From assembly GCA_016165875.1 (NCBI GenBank), contig JABBOT010000002.1, forward strand, positions 792,001 to 856,000: a stretch of DNA of 64,000 nt, in the 5' to 3' direction. The position numbers and the translations under genes are program-made. The DNA comes from Acanthopleura granulata (lineage: Eukaryota > Mollusca > Polyplacophora > Chitonida > Chitonidae). Under the pieces are notes generated by a model, which was given only the letters and a program-made list of their open reading frames with translations, did not search any database and had not been told where the DNA came from. Every line of letters begins with the position of its first letter. The first letter of the stretch is position 1. This document shows positions 10,791-24,100 of the stretch, in pieces.

Positions 10791-12075
10791 GAATCCAAAC
10801 AACGAGGAGATTACATCAGAATGCAGTCTCAGATATACGCTTTGTGCAGCAACTTAATGGCTTTTGAAACGCGGTTGTACATTCACAACCAACCACCCAT
10901 CATGTTGCCAAAGGATTTTGAAGACATATCGATCAAGGAATTCCTAACGTTTTAGCACTTCGGCTCACCTTTGGCCTCTTGTGCTTCTGGCAACTTCTTG
11001 TATAAATTTATAGCACCTACGCATCCCTGTAAGTATGTCCAGGGACTTCTTTAAACCACTACTATGAACTGGTGCACCGCAATGAAATTGGTTCAACCTT
11101 TTCTTTTCTGTTCGCTTGTTTGACATGTATCACGATGATGTATCACATCGCCTATAGGTAGTCCCTACTCGAAACGGTGAAAGGTATATACCAAAAGCGA
11201 AGAAGCCTAAACTCCAACCAACCGCAACCGGTAAAGCGGTAGTCTACATTTAACACATCTTTGTATAAGATTTTCAAAATTTTCACATTTTGACGATAAT
11301 TATTTATTTGATTATTTCTCAATGTCATACTCAAGAATAACAGTCTTAGGTCCTTGGGTTTTAGCCGTAACAAAAGCCGTACGCTTTACATGTACTCTGG
11401 AATCCTCCTTCAGTTTAGTTCTTTAAACTTATGCGAATCCGGCTAAGTCACCTTTAGGTACCAAGGACTGGTACATATATACAAGAGTATGTTTAAATAT
11501 TTGACTTTCACTGGATGAAAGGGAGGTTTACTCGGTATTTGTAAAAGAAACTGGAAGGAAAAGGAAACCTCACACATCAACAGGTACACCTCACAAATCT
11601 TTGACCACAGTTAATCCAAGCCGAGCCAAACCAAGCAAGAGCTAGTTTTGAGCGCACGACTTCATGAATGAAGGACAGAACAGAACTGAGTCTGTCTAGG
11701 CTGGGGGACAGATTTCACCTCACATAAATATAATGCACATGTAAATGATATTGTATCTACATGAAGAGTGAATACCATAAACATTGTTTGAGACAGAGGT
11801 GAAGTACAAGCCACCAGACAAAAAGAACGAGACAAAAAGAACGAGACAGAACGAGACAAAAAGAACAAGACAAACATACTGAAAATGACCTGAGCATTCA
11901 CCCAAAAAGTGCATTGTTTAGAGACAAGTGAATGTCTGAAAATAATTAATTTTGAAGTTGCACCTTGGGTATATGGCATTCAACCTTCATTGTACAATAC
12001 TGTGTTTATTATTCGTATTTTGATGATATAAAGAAAAACACCAAGTAAATAAATAAATATATGTCCTCCTGATGA
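10791..12075. other. Intergenic between DUF3472 paralogue 2 and TBL3
   Basis: The two genes converge here. A decayed SINE A fragment lies near 11297-11340 and a 14-bp GACAAAAAGAACGA tandem run at 11816-11876. No gene recognised. Confidence 0.45.
11816..11876 (+). repeat. Short tandem repeat (AAAAAGAACGAGAC)n
   Basis: About four copies of a 14-bp unit, with one shortened to nine bases. Confidence 0.8.
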
Positions 12076-12081
12076 TTTATT
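12076..12081 (-). terminator. Polyadenylation signal AATAAA of TBL3
   Basis: AATAAA on the minus strand, about 30 nt after the TBL3 stop codon (12112-12114). The position implies a very short 3' UTR unless a later signal is also used. Confidence 0.5.
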
Positions 12082-12111
12082 TAGATTAAAAGGTGAAAGA
12101 CTATGTAATAA

Positions 12112-15100
12112 TTAACCATTTTTCTTTCGTATTTTGAATTTCTGTCGGCTTTCTATCAAGCTTAAATGTCGTCCTTTTGTGAGACGTCTTAATTTTGATT
12201 TTGGCAGACTGCCAAGTTCTGACATTGTCCGATCAGATATTTTTGCCTTCCGTTTTTCAGTAGATCTTTTTGCTTGTTTCTTTTCTTCATCTTTTCTTGG
12301 GGCTTCGTCCTCTGCATGATAAGAAGTGTTTTCTTCGGATTCAGTTTCCATAGTCTCCCCATCTTTCTTTTCCTCCACCTCCTCATTTGCGCTCTCAACT
12401 TCTGTCACTCCACTGCTCTCATCCACACTTTCTTGGCTCGTTTCGCCTTTCTGGTTGGGATATGGGTCCTAAAATAACGAAATGAGTGTAATCCACTTGG
12501 AATAAAAACTGCAGTTTGATGCGGTTGAAGTTTTATTAAAAGCATTTTGCTCTTGGAGAAAGTTTTTTATCATGATCAGAAATATAACATTTACTCTTCA
12601 ATGAAAAGTCTCTCAGCACCTTGAGGATTCGTTTATAAGCTTTGTAACACTGAAAGTACACTTTGTCCACATCTATATATATAAACCATATGATGACCCA
12701 GCTAAATGCATACTATCACAAGTAATAGGAGACCCTTTTCACTACTGATCTCCCCAAATCAAGTCCTTGACCACAGCCATATGGGCGACTACATTATTAA
12801 ACTTAACTAGCTTACCTGTTGTTGTTGCGGGGCAATGAAAACGGAAGAACAATACTAGGGATTCAGGCTTTAGACTAGGAACTAAGAAATTATATTTTAC
12901 TAATCACTTCAGCAATTGCTTGACTTGTTGAATTGAGTGGGCTAAAAACTGAATAATTTTATAAATACACAACTTTTCTCTTTGCATTTGTGTAATGCTA
13001 CTTGTCATATTTTCACACATTACATAAATCTTACATATCAACACTACTAACCTGCTCAACTTTTTCGCTTATAAAAGAGCACCTTTAAGTGAGATTTATG
13101 TGATTTATTATCCTTTTAAATTTTGCACTGGAGAAAAAAGTAAATTGGTGGGCTTGACCAGTTGCGGGACTTCACAAAAAACATAATTTGATCACTCTGC
13201 ACAAAATAACACTCTCAGAACAGGCTTGAATAAACATGCACGTTGTTGAGTGTTAATACTGCTGACAGCTCAGCATCACTGAATTCTCCCTTACCTTATT
13301 CCCAAGCTCCTCCACTCTGTCTCTGATAAGCCTGGCCAGGTCCACCGGCCGCTCAGGTTTCTCCCGAGCCTGGGTCACTGTGCTGCTGGTCTTAGGCTGG
13401 GGTAAGTTAGGGATGTATACGGCCCCTGTTCCGGACATCCCTGAGCTTAGCTCTGCCTCCTGACTTCTGAAGCATAATGGATATTCATGAAATTCTTTGT
13501 ACGATTCAAGTTTTCTGTTACACTCGAGATATATTACACAGACCATGTTTGGAGAAAGCCGAAAGAAGTTTTGCTGGAGTTTTTCAATGTACATGTATTT
13601 ATTGGTTCATCTCCGTCATGGGGTGATTGATTTATCTATTTTTTGGATTGATGTTTTACACTGTACTCAAGAATATTTCACTTGTAAGACAGCAGCCAGC
13701 ATTATGGTATTAGGAAACCAGATAGAGCCCAGGGGAAACCCCTGGTGATCCACAGATTGCTGGCAGACCTGCCCATGTGCAGCATGAGGTTATTAAGGCT
13801 ACACTCAAAAATGGCAGTCAGGTTTTTTGGTACAGGAACCCAGAGCTGCCCAAAGCAAACCACTGACCTTCACCAGGTCCAAGAACCTGTAAAAACTTTT
13901 GGCTTAAAGGCAAAGCAGTAAGAGCTGGATTCGTCCAGGTTCTATTGATGTTAGAAAGTTCTTCTGACATTTGTTTGGAAGGTTGGATGAGCTTCATCAC
14001 CAGAAATAATATTTCATGACATTTATTTGCCTTTAAAGATGCCCTTTTTTTGACGAAGTTTTAGGGCATTTACAGTAATCCCAACTCACCCAGCACCAGC
14101 CACCACTCTCATGTTCTGCCAGGTGTACTCCACAAATGTAGACTGCTGAGTCAGCCTCTTCATACGCTCAAAATGACGCTCTACAGAAACACAAATAAAT
14201 GTACACAAGAGGATTAATGAGACTTAATTAATTAACTTTTCAGTAAGAAAAAGACACCTGATGACAGTTTTTGCAAAATGACCTTAATTATGAGTAATAA
14301 TCTGTTTGCCTATAGTTACATAATTTAGCTAATACTGACTTCAGGATCTATTTAGAAAAGAAACTGGGCCATCCTAAAAAAAGTACTGGGCATATCCCGA
14401 TCCTAGAAGAAAAACATTGGACCAGTGGGTAGGGAATTCATTTTTTTTTATTCTGGTTTTTGAAAAACACAGGAATTTTATGGAAATTAACATGGAGAAA
14501 AAAATTAAAACAAAAAACCTTTATCAAAATGCCAATAAAAGCTTTCAAGCAGGCCCTTTTCTCAAAGGGTCAGTCAGGTTACAGCTAATGAACATATTTT
14601 TACGCATGACCTTGCTTGTCATTCTAACTTTGTTTCTGTCTATTGCACAATTGATTTTCAGCCAGAGGGAAATTCTAGAGCTAGGAGTTGTAAAATGGTA
14701 CTCATGGAAGGCAGCCTAACTTCTGATGGTGCCAAAGTCTGGAAGTGCACATGTGTGCTTGAAGCCGTCAGTGGATCTATCAAAGACTGTTTCAGGAAAT
14801 TTTTCAAAAGTGAAAAGAGTACCACTGTGTAACTTTATTTTCATGTTATGTGCCTCCTTTGAATTTTCACTGAAGATTTCAATCCAAATAATGACACACA
14901 ATGGCTTACCCGCTGCATGTAAGAATACATTTAAAATCTTACTGATGGAGCAGGATCTTGGTTAAGTTAACCAACTTCCTACTGACCTGTGTAGGGAATT
15001 AGGCCCTCTACCACAGACTGCATATTAGAAAGGGTAGATAACTCTTCCAGTGGGACACTCTTCAGTATAAAGGACAACACCAGCTGGGCCACATGACAAT

Positions 15101-18100
15101 GATGACTGTTTGTGTTCCACTTGGAGAGAAACCCCAGCACCGTGTCTGTGGAAATACATGTAATGCTACATACAAGTAATGCTCTGAAGTTAAATTGAAA
15201 AATTATTTCCTTACTGTATTTGATTGGTGTTTATGCAGTACTCAAAAATGTTTCACTTACATTTATTTATTTACTTGACTGGTGTTCTATGCCATACTCA
15301 AGAATATTTCACTTATATGACGGCAGCCAGCATTATGGTGGGAGGAAACCAGGCAGAGTCCGGTGGTAATGACTAACATGCGTAGGTTGCTGAAGACCTT
15401 CCCACGTACAGCTGGGGAGGAAGCCACGGCCACAGAGGCCCTGTTTCACTTATATGACAGCAGTCAAGTTAATGATTGGTCCAATGCAGGGTGTCCAGAA
15501 TAAGCCATCCTGACAAACCTGATGACTTTAAGCATCAGCAGAAGTAGTAAAGATGGGACTGGACATCACTGGCCCATTGAGAACTCAAGAAATATTGCCT
15601 TCTGAAGTATTTGTCAAAATATGCTATGCTATGCTATGCTATACTATGAGGTCTCCCTTGGCGCATTTTCTAATACTACTCGTATACAAGTTTGGTTCGT
15701 TGCTCAGACACAATTTAATTTCATTTAACTACTTTATTTAAAACACATATAACTATAATATATTTGTTACATAATATATAACTTAAAATGAGGATACAAT
15801 GCCATTACCAATGAAGGTTTCATGTCAAGCACACTTTAGCAATACCTTGCAGATCCTTTACACAAATATGGACATTCCTGAAAGCTACTGCCTTTAAATA
15901 TTATTTCGCTTTTCCAAAAATGGGTTTTTTTTAAGTGTAACTAATATTTAACTCAAATGGTCAACTTTTCAAACATACCGACTTGATCTGTCCTCAATTT
16001 CGACAAAGTTGATTCCAGCTCTTGTTGTCCATTGGTAGTTTCTAAAATTGCTACAATTACAGAAGGGAAAGACCCATAAAAAGCCTGATCGTCACCTTAT
16101 CACCCTCATGTTGACAACCTTGTGATTCCTTCTAAAATACATTCACAAAATAGACATCGGGTCAGAATAAATGTACAGATGTCAACAAAACTGTCCATGA
16201 CAAAGCAGAAGCAAATATAAATAAAAAATTTAACAGATCTAACAAAACAGAAATTAATTTTCTCACAAAAACCAGTGTGAGTCATCAGTACAACCATTAC
16301 AGAATCAGGGAAAAAACTTGCAAAAAATTTCCACTGAATTTAAAAACAAGGTTTGTATAGATTTTGCACTGAACAATTTTTTGTGAGTGGAAGGGAGTGG
16401 TAGGTAAACTTTCAAACCATGTTTAATAAAGAATAGGGAAGCTTTGAGATCAAACTCTTTTATCGATGAAGGTATGAAAAGCCCTACTGAGTCATGTGAC
16501 CTGTCGAAAATATTAAGCAACTATTTCTGATCACATTTACTACAACATGGACATCTGAGAAAAGTTTCAAAAAAAGTTACTTAGACTAGACGTACGATAG
16601 GGAAATTGAGGGTCTGGAAGTTTTAATTGTAAGAAGCTCCTGATGGAAGGTGAGGTCGTTTGTACTTCCCTAACAGGGCAAGACAGGTGATCGGTAAATC
16701 AAAATCAACAAAATTGCCTGACATTTTTGACAAGTCACATGACACAGTTGAACTCTTTACTTTCTACGACAAAAGAATTCGAGCTCAAAACTCCCCTACT
16801 GAAGTTTACTATTTCTGTTACAACAGCGTCCACAAAGAGCCTATGGATTGGAGTTGGCAAAACTTGATCTGGGCTAGACTTACCCTTGAGGACATTGAGA
16901 AGTCTAAATGGCTGATCCAGTATTATGGCTAGCTTGACAGCCTTAAGGAATTTCTTGTTGTGGACTAAATTACACAACTCTTGCTCTCTGAAAACAAACC
17001 ATGATCATAACCATATTAGAGTAGAGTCTGACAGTGAGTACCTGTCCTAAATTCCAGGAAAACTGCATTGTCCATTAAAACTGATGAACTCTAAGAATAA
17101 GTAAAATATAAAAACAATTGTCAAAAATTTCCCCAAAACATTTCCCCAAAATATTTATTTAGGGACTGTGCCTATTTCCTTTATTTGGGTATCAGAATGA
17201 AGGGGTAAAACTGGGTACACGACGGTGACTCCATTGAATAAATACACATTCTCCTAAATAGTACTTACTTCTTCGTGAACTCCTCTCTGGATTTCTTCAT
17301 ATCTTCTAATTCTGATTGTGTAACATCCTAAGGAACGAAAAAAGAAAAAGGAAAAAAAACCCTAAAAAACCGGACTGTAGGAGAAAAATGGTGGTTGGGT
17401 GGGTGACGATTTACAGCAAAAAATTATTGCAACTTTAATAAAGTAAGTTTTATGTAAGAAAACTGCAATCAATGGCACTAGTTTACGTAAAAACCAGGAA
17501 GTCCTATGCTGTACCTTCCAGATAATAATGGTTGAGTCTGCTCCTCCGGTTACAGCCACATTCTCAGTTTTTGACACAGTCAGAGCCCACACCTTATTCT
17601 CATGCTCATCAAAGGTCTTGACACATTCATTACTTTTTATCGTCCACAGTTTCACCAGTCCATCTGAACCACTAACAAATTATGCAGAAACAAAAACGTG
17701 CAATTAAATAGAAGTAGGAAACAACCAGATACTTACTAATAATTAATGTAATACTTTTCTTTTTAAATATTTTTTCATCATAATAATAATTAAAGGTGTT
17801 TTTACGTCAAAATAGAGAAGTCAGAATTGGTGGAATAATCTAACTCAAGACTCCCATTTCACAACAATTGTAAAAGATAAAATTACATTTAACACAAGTT
17901 AAACTGCATGAGTGGAGACTAAAGAAGTAAAGGTTTATAAAGACTAGAGCTGTAATACACTGTTAAACAAGCTTAATGCATTTTTCATTATTTTTCAAGT
18001 ATTGCACTTAATGAAATATAATTTTTAGACTAAAATTTCTTTGTGTGCAAATCGTCACAACGTAATGACTGACATCATTCTTACCTTGACAACAACTGCA

Positions 18101-21100
18101 TTCCACGAGACAAAAATATCACCTTCAGTACTGAGCTGTCATGGCCTTCAAAAGTCTGACGAAAAGAAGTGATAATGAAATACTGTAATGTGTACATGTA
18201 CATACCTTCATGTATTTTACTACCATCACCTCACATATCCAATTATTTGATAATACGTCACATTGCAACTTTCATCTGTATGACGTTCCCTTATTGCGTT
18301 GCAAGTCCGCTTATTTTTGAAGCAAACTTTGTTAGAACAACGCTTTCCAAAAGTGGTCTGACAAATCGGATGGAATCTTACCAACGTTCCTTACCAAAGC
18401 TTAACCATGTTCTTTTGATATATTGCGAGACAATTATCTTGTTTTAGGACACCAGTATATATAAGTTTTGTAGATCACATTCCTGTTCACGGAGTCTGTT
18501 TCAGCAAGTTCATGTATCTTTGCCTACAATTTACTACCATGGTGACCAGGAAAATGGACATTTCATGACAGTGATAACTGCATTCTCTGTCTGTTTTGTG
18601 AAAAAGCTGAATGATTTGGGACAATATGGGTACAACAAATCACTTGTAATTCCTTGGCATTCTCGACCAAGTGATCAACCTGCGGTTTTAAGTTGGTACA
18701 AAATCATGTGACATTTTATCTGATTAACAGGCATTCGCACACGACCTGATTCTTCACTGACTTCTGTTCCAGATAATACAACCACTGAATTCGTTGGTGA
18801 ACACTTCATTGAATTTTATAGATGATTTACACTTCAGGTTTTAAGACCAAGTCTGATGTTATCCATACCTTGACACAGGAGAAGTCTGACAGGGCCCAAA
18901 TCTTAATGGTCCCATCCCCAGATGTGGAGGCCAGGCACTGTAGCAAATTATAACAGATCATTAAAACTACCGTGCAATGCACTTAAAACCCTTTGGCCTT
19001 AATGACATATAAAATGTAACGAATAGATACAAATTTCGAACATATATACAACATAACAAATAGACACAAATTACGTATAATACCAGCCATTCATAAAATT
19101 GTGTAGGTGTGGTATAAATTTGGTGAACTTCGGGCAGACCATTCTAGAGATACAAGTCTATTATAAACTTTAACTTAAACGACCCCAATGACCTTGAAGA
19201 AAAGGTCAAGATCACTGACCTTGAAGAAAAAGGTCAAGGTCACTGAAAATGCCAATGTGCAAGTTTGGTGTGAGTTTGGTAAACATCAGATGAAGCATTC
19301 TAGAGATACAGCATTTACAAGGAATATAGACCGACAGGCGGACGGACAGACAGACAGACGGATGAACGTCGCCCGCTACGACAACACCCCTTGGCCAAAA
19401 TTGGCCACGAGGGTAAAATCAAATTCTAAATTTATTTATTTACTTGATTGGGCCATCTACAGGTTGCTGGCAGACCATTCCCAAGTACAGCAAACATAAC
19501 AAGTTCAACAACTGTTGAACTGCAACTTCTTATCACTGTGAAGACTTGCCCACTCTTTCACATACTTACCTGGTCAACAGGTGAGAACTGAACACACCAG
19601 ACCCCTCGTTTGTGACCCCTCATCACCCCCAGTTGCTTCAAACTGCCAGCGTCCCACAGCTAAGGAATACAGAAGTTTAGGCTACAGCTTCAGTATCACA
19701 AGCAACATGTTATGGATAATGGGTCAATTCCAATTCACAAAGGCATTTCTGATTTAAGTCAGATAAAATATCTCTTCACAAAGCTTAGATATTGATACTG
19801 GAATTTGAAAATTTGACACCTTTGTTTTAAAAGCAACACTCATGGGGTGGAGAAAATTATAGTTACTAGGGCACAAAGGTCGTATTTTAAGGTTTTGAAG
19901 TAGGAAATGATTTTGTGGATTTGGCGCCAGAAGTTGTAGAACAAAGGAGATGTCAAAGTCGGAGATTTGAGGTCAGTGGTTAATGGTGTTCATCTATACT
20001 ATTTTGAAAGTTTATGGCTGTTTCTAGATCAATTCATTGATAAACCTGTAAATTAATGGTCAATCTGAATCCTGACCCATATTACTTTCAGCAGTTTTCT
20101 ATTCTGTCAATTCCGATGACAAGTGTATGTATATGAGGCTTTATATATCTAGAGAAGAACCTAGCAGAAAAATCAACATTAATAACACAAAGTTAAATAT
20201 CCAGATTTCTTATCATATCAAGGTCATACACTTCAGATCATGGAATTTTCACCAACTTAAAAAAAGGCTCTTCCTTACTTTGTCCAGGTATGGGTTTCAA
20301 ACCACATTTGGCCTAGTTTAAAAATTTATTTAATTATAAGTCAATACATGGTCAACTAAAAACACAGTGAAATATGAATTAATACATGTACTCAATTAAT
20401 TAGTATTTCATTTTCAATGCTTGTGTACTAAGAAGATAGGCACTTCATTGGTGGGACAACTTCTAAAGAGCGTAATAATATCAGGCCAGGCGCAAATGCC
20501 AAATACCTTGACTGTACGATCTTGTGATCCAGACGCTATCAGTTTATCATTTGGCGCAACAGCAACGGAATTGATGTCCTTGTCATGAGCCTTCTCTGTG
20601 AGGCGGGGATAAAGACTGGTCATAGCTTGACCACCCAGAGTGGAGGGCACTGACCACAACTTCAATGTGCAGTCCTGACTACCACTAACAATGAAGCTGG
20701 ATTCGAATCTGGAACAAAAAAAAATCAAATTTCAATAAATTTCATGACACTGGTATACATTAAAAGAAATGTTTAAAGTGAATTTAGTCATTTAAATTAA
20801 CACGGGTCATTCACCTAGCCAGAGGCATGAATGTAAGACAAGAACTGTCTGGGGGGGAAGTCACAGCTAATACACATTCACACTTGTTTATGCACAAGTT
20901 CACTAACACACACAATTAATATCAAAAACGTGTACATAATCAACATGATCAAATTATCGGAGAGAGCATGAACTGTTCCACACAGGCTACATCATATGCT
21001 AAAAGAGATTTTTGAACACCTTGCTTCTTAATCTTTCAGCATACACATAAAGCAATTTTAAGCATAATTCAGGCAAAGAAAGATGCACATAAAACTGTAG

Positions 21101-24100
21101 TTATTGGATTGCTTATTGTTTTTAGAAAATGTTTCTCCAACCAAAACAATCCTTTTTTAACATTATTACTGAAGGCTTGAAAAGAGCATGAAAAAACATG
21201 AAAATACCTGAAGAAAACACTTGATAGCACCTTAAGAAGCTGAAAGAGCCCTGAACATCACCACAAATATATTTATTTATTTGATTGGTGTTTTACGCCG
21301 AACCCAAGAATATTTCACTTATACCGCCAGCATTATGGTGGGAGAAAACTGGGCTGAGCCCAGGGGAAACCCACGACCATGCGCTGGTAGACCTTCCCAT
21401 GTACGGCCAGAGAGGAAGCTAGCATGAATTGAACTTTGGCTCACAGCGACCACACAGGTGAGAGGCATGGGATCATAACGCAGCACTGACACCCAAACCA
21501 CCTCGGCCATAGAGGCCCCACCACAAATATAAATAACTTACTTGGAAAATGTAACAGCTCCGACAGCATGGGTGTGTCCATAACCCACGGCAACACAGGT
21601 CACTTGGCTGCTTGAGGTGTCCAACTTCCATAACCTGACTGTATTATCCTGAAGGTAGAACCAATCACAGAGCAAGAAACATTAGCAGAATTTTGTTTTT
21701 AGTATGAATTACATACCAGTCCAATGGCAAGATTTGTTAGCAGATGTTGTATACATTAGTCAGATGATGGAAGGGGGTTAAACACCACAGTGGCAGTATT
21801 TCAACTTTACATGCAGGCCTATAACACTTGATCCTTTCTTTCAAGTCTCAAAGGCAACAGAACAATTTTCGTTTTTTCATTATCATTTTGGGGGTAGATT
21901 TTTTGAAATTCTCATCTTTTTGGACAATTTCAGGTCAAAAAAAAAAAATGAAATAATAAATTCTGATGAAGGGGGTAAAATGAGGTGCAGGCAGTGACAA
22001 GAAACAGGGAATCAAGTGGGATATGCCTTATTATGACAAGAAGATTAATGGCTGAAAAATAGACTGAGAGAATGAAAGGAATCTGTGCCTTACAAACGCG
22101 CAGACATTGAACTGATGTGTAAGATGAAAGTTGGACTTGAATGCTTTCCTTCAAGTAAAATATATACAGGGCTGGTGAACTCATGCAAAACAATGCAAAT
22201 AACAAAACAAAATAACTACAAACTAAAAAATTCTGTTATTTCTGTTTTATCAAATACAATCCTGTTGCATATATAAACAATTTGCTCCAAATATACTTTC
22301 CCAAGGAAAGTACAATAAAAGAACATCTTTCTTTAAATGTGGAGGAAATAAGATGAGTTTAGAAACAAACCTTGGAGCTTGTGACGAAAACGTTGGAGGA
22401 TTTGTCCACTTCCAGAGAGAGGACAATGTCTGTATGGCCGTATAGAATTTGACATGTCCAGGTAGCCAGCTCAAACACCTTGATCTGGTTACTGTTAGTG
22501 ACCACAGCCAGGTGAGAGTCTTCTGAGCCCAGGAACTGGACATCCAGGATCTCATCGTTAAAACCTGCAAACTGACCACACAATTCTTGTTGTTACAACC
22601 TGCTATCTGACCACACAAATATTGCCTTTACAATCTGCAAACTCACCACAGAAGTCTCGCTTATAACCTGTAAAATGACCACACAAATCTTACTGTTATA
22701 ACCTGCTAATTGACCACACCAATGACATCCTTATAACTTGCAAACTGACCACACAAATCTCATTCTTATAACCTGCAAACTGGCCACACACATCTCAGTT
22801 ATAACCTGCAAACCGACCACACAAATCTTGCCTTCATAATCTGCAAACTCACCACACAAGTCTCAGTAATAACCTACTAACTGGCCTCATAAATCTTATC
22901 ATTATAACCTGCAAAATTGACCACATAAATCTCATTGTTATAACCTGCAAATTCACCACATAAATCTCATTGTTATAACCTCCAAACTGACTACACGAAT
23001 CTCAGTTATAGCCTGCAAACTGACCACACAAGTCTCAGTTATAGCCTGCAAACTGACCACACAAGTCTCAGTTATAGCCTGCAAATGTGACACCACAACT
23101 CTCATTAATATACTAGCCAGGAAACTGATCACACAAATCCCAGTTATAACCTCCAAACTGACTACACAAGCATCATAACCTGCAAAAATGACAACACAAC
23201 AGCACAAATCTCCTCTTTATAACCTGTAAACTGACCACACCCCAAAAATCATGGTAGGTACGCATATTGCAGTAATGCTACACCTTTCAGTTACTCTCTC
23301 ACGGGGCCTGCTTACAAACTTCTGACAACAATTGTCAAGGGAATTTACCTTGGTGACATCACCACACACCAAGCACTTTTGTAAAACTGGCACAAATAAT
23401 TTTCTGCCCAAAATAAATCATGATTACACTGATATTTGCTTGCCAAATGCATATATATGTATATTGTTTCTGCATTAAATGGACTTCTTGAAATGGGTTT
23501 ATTTGGGTCATGAAATGCCACTTTAGCCACATGCTACGCAAACAGGTGGGAGGCAACCGAGCAGAGCCCAGGGCCAACCCACAACCATCCATAGGCTGCT
23601 GGCAGACCTTCCCACGTATGGCCGGAGAGGAATTCAGCATGAGTTGAACATGAAACTTACATTTATGGACTAATACAAAACTTTGCTGTAAGGGCGTGCA
23701 ATCTGTCACCCTAATTTAAACTAGAAACGCAATCATAATCTGCTGCATGTCAGAGGCTCTTTAAACTGCTGGTCAGGTAGCAGAAAGATTGATAATTTAG
23801 TTTGAGCCAACATAGTATTGAACAAGAATTCTTATTAGCCAACCTGCTTGCACAGGCTAAAGTCTTCTTCTTTGAACTGCAGAATGTTGTGATCATATGT
23901 CACTACAGTGACACTGGCAGTAGAAGGGTTGTACAGTGTCTGGGTGATTATCTGCTCCTGGTCAGACTCTTCTGTTCTGGAGTTACAAATGGCCTCATCT
24001 TGGCTGTAAACACATTTCGATTTCTCAATGTCCCACACCCGTAACAAACCTGCAACAATTATTGGATACTGATGATAATATATTATAAAATTTAAAACAT

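Noticed and set aside
22564..23236. Possible CRISPR-like array
   Set aside because: Units are contiguous and diverge gradually with no unique spacers; it is a eukaryotic intronic minisatellite.
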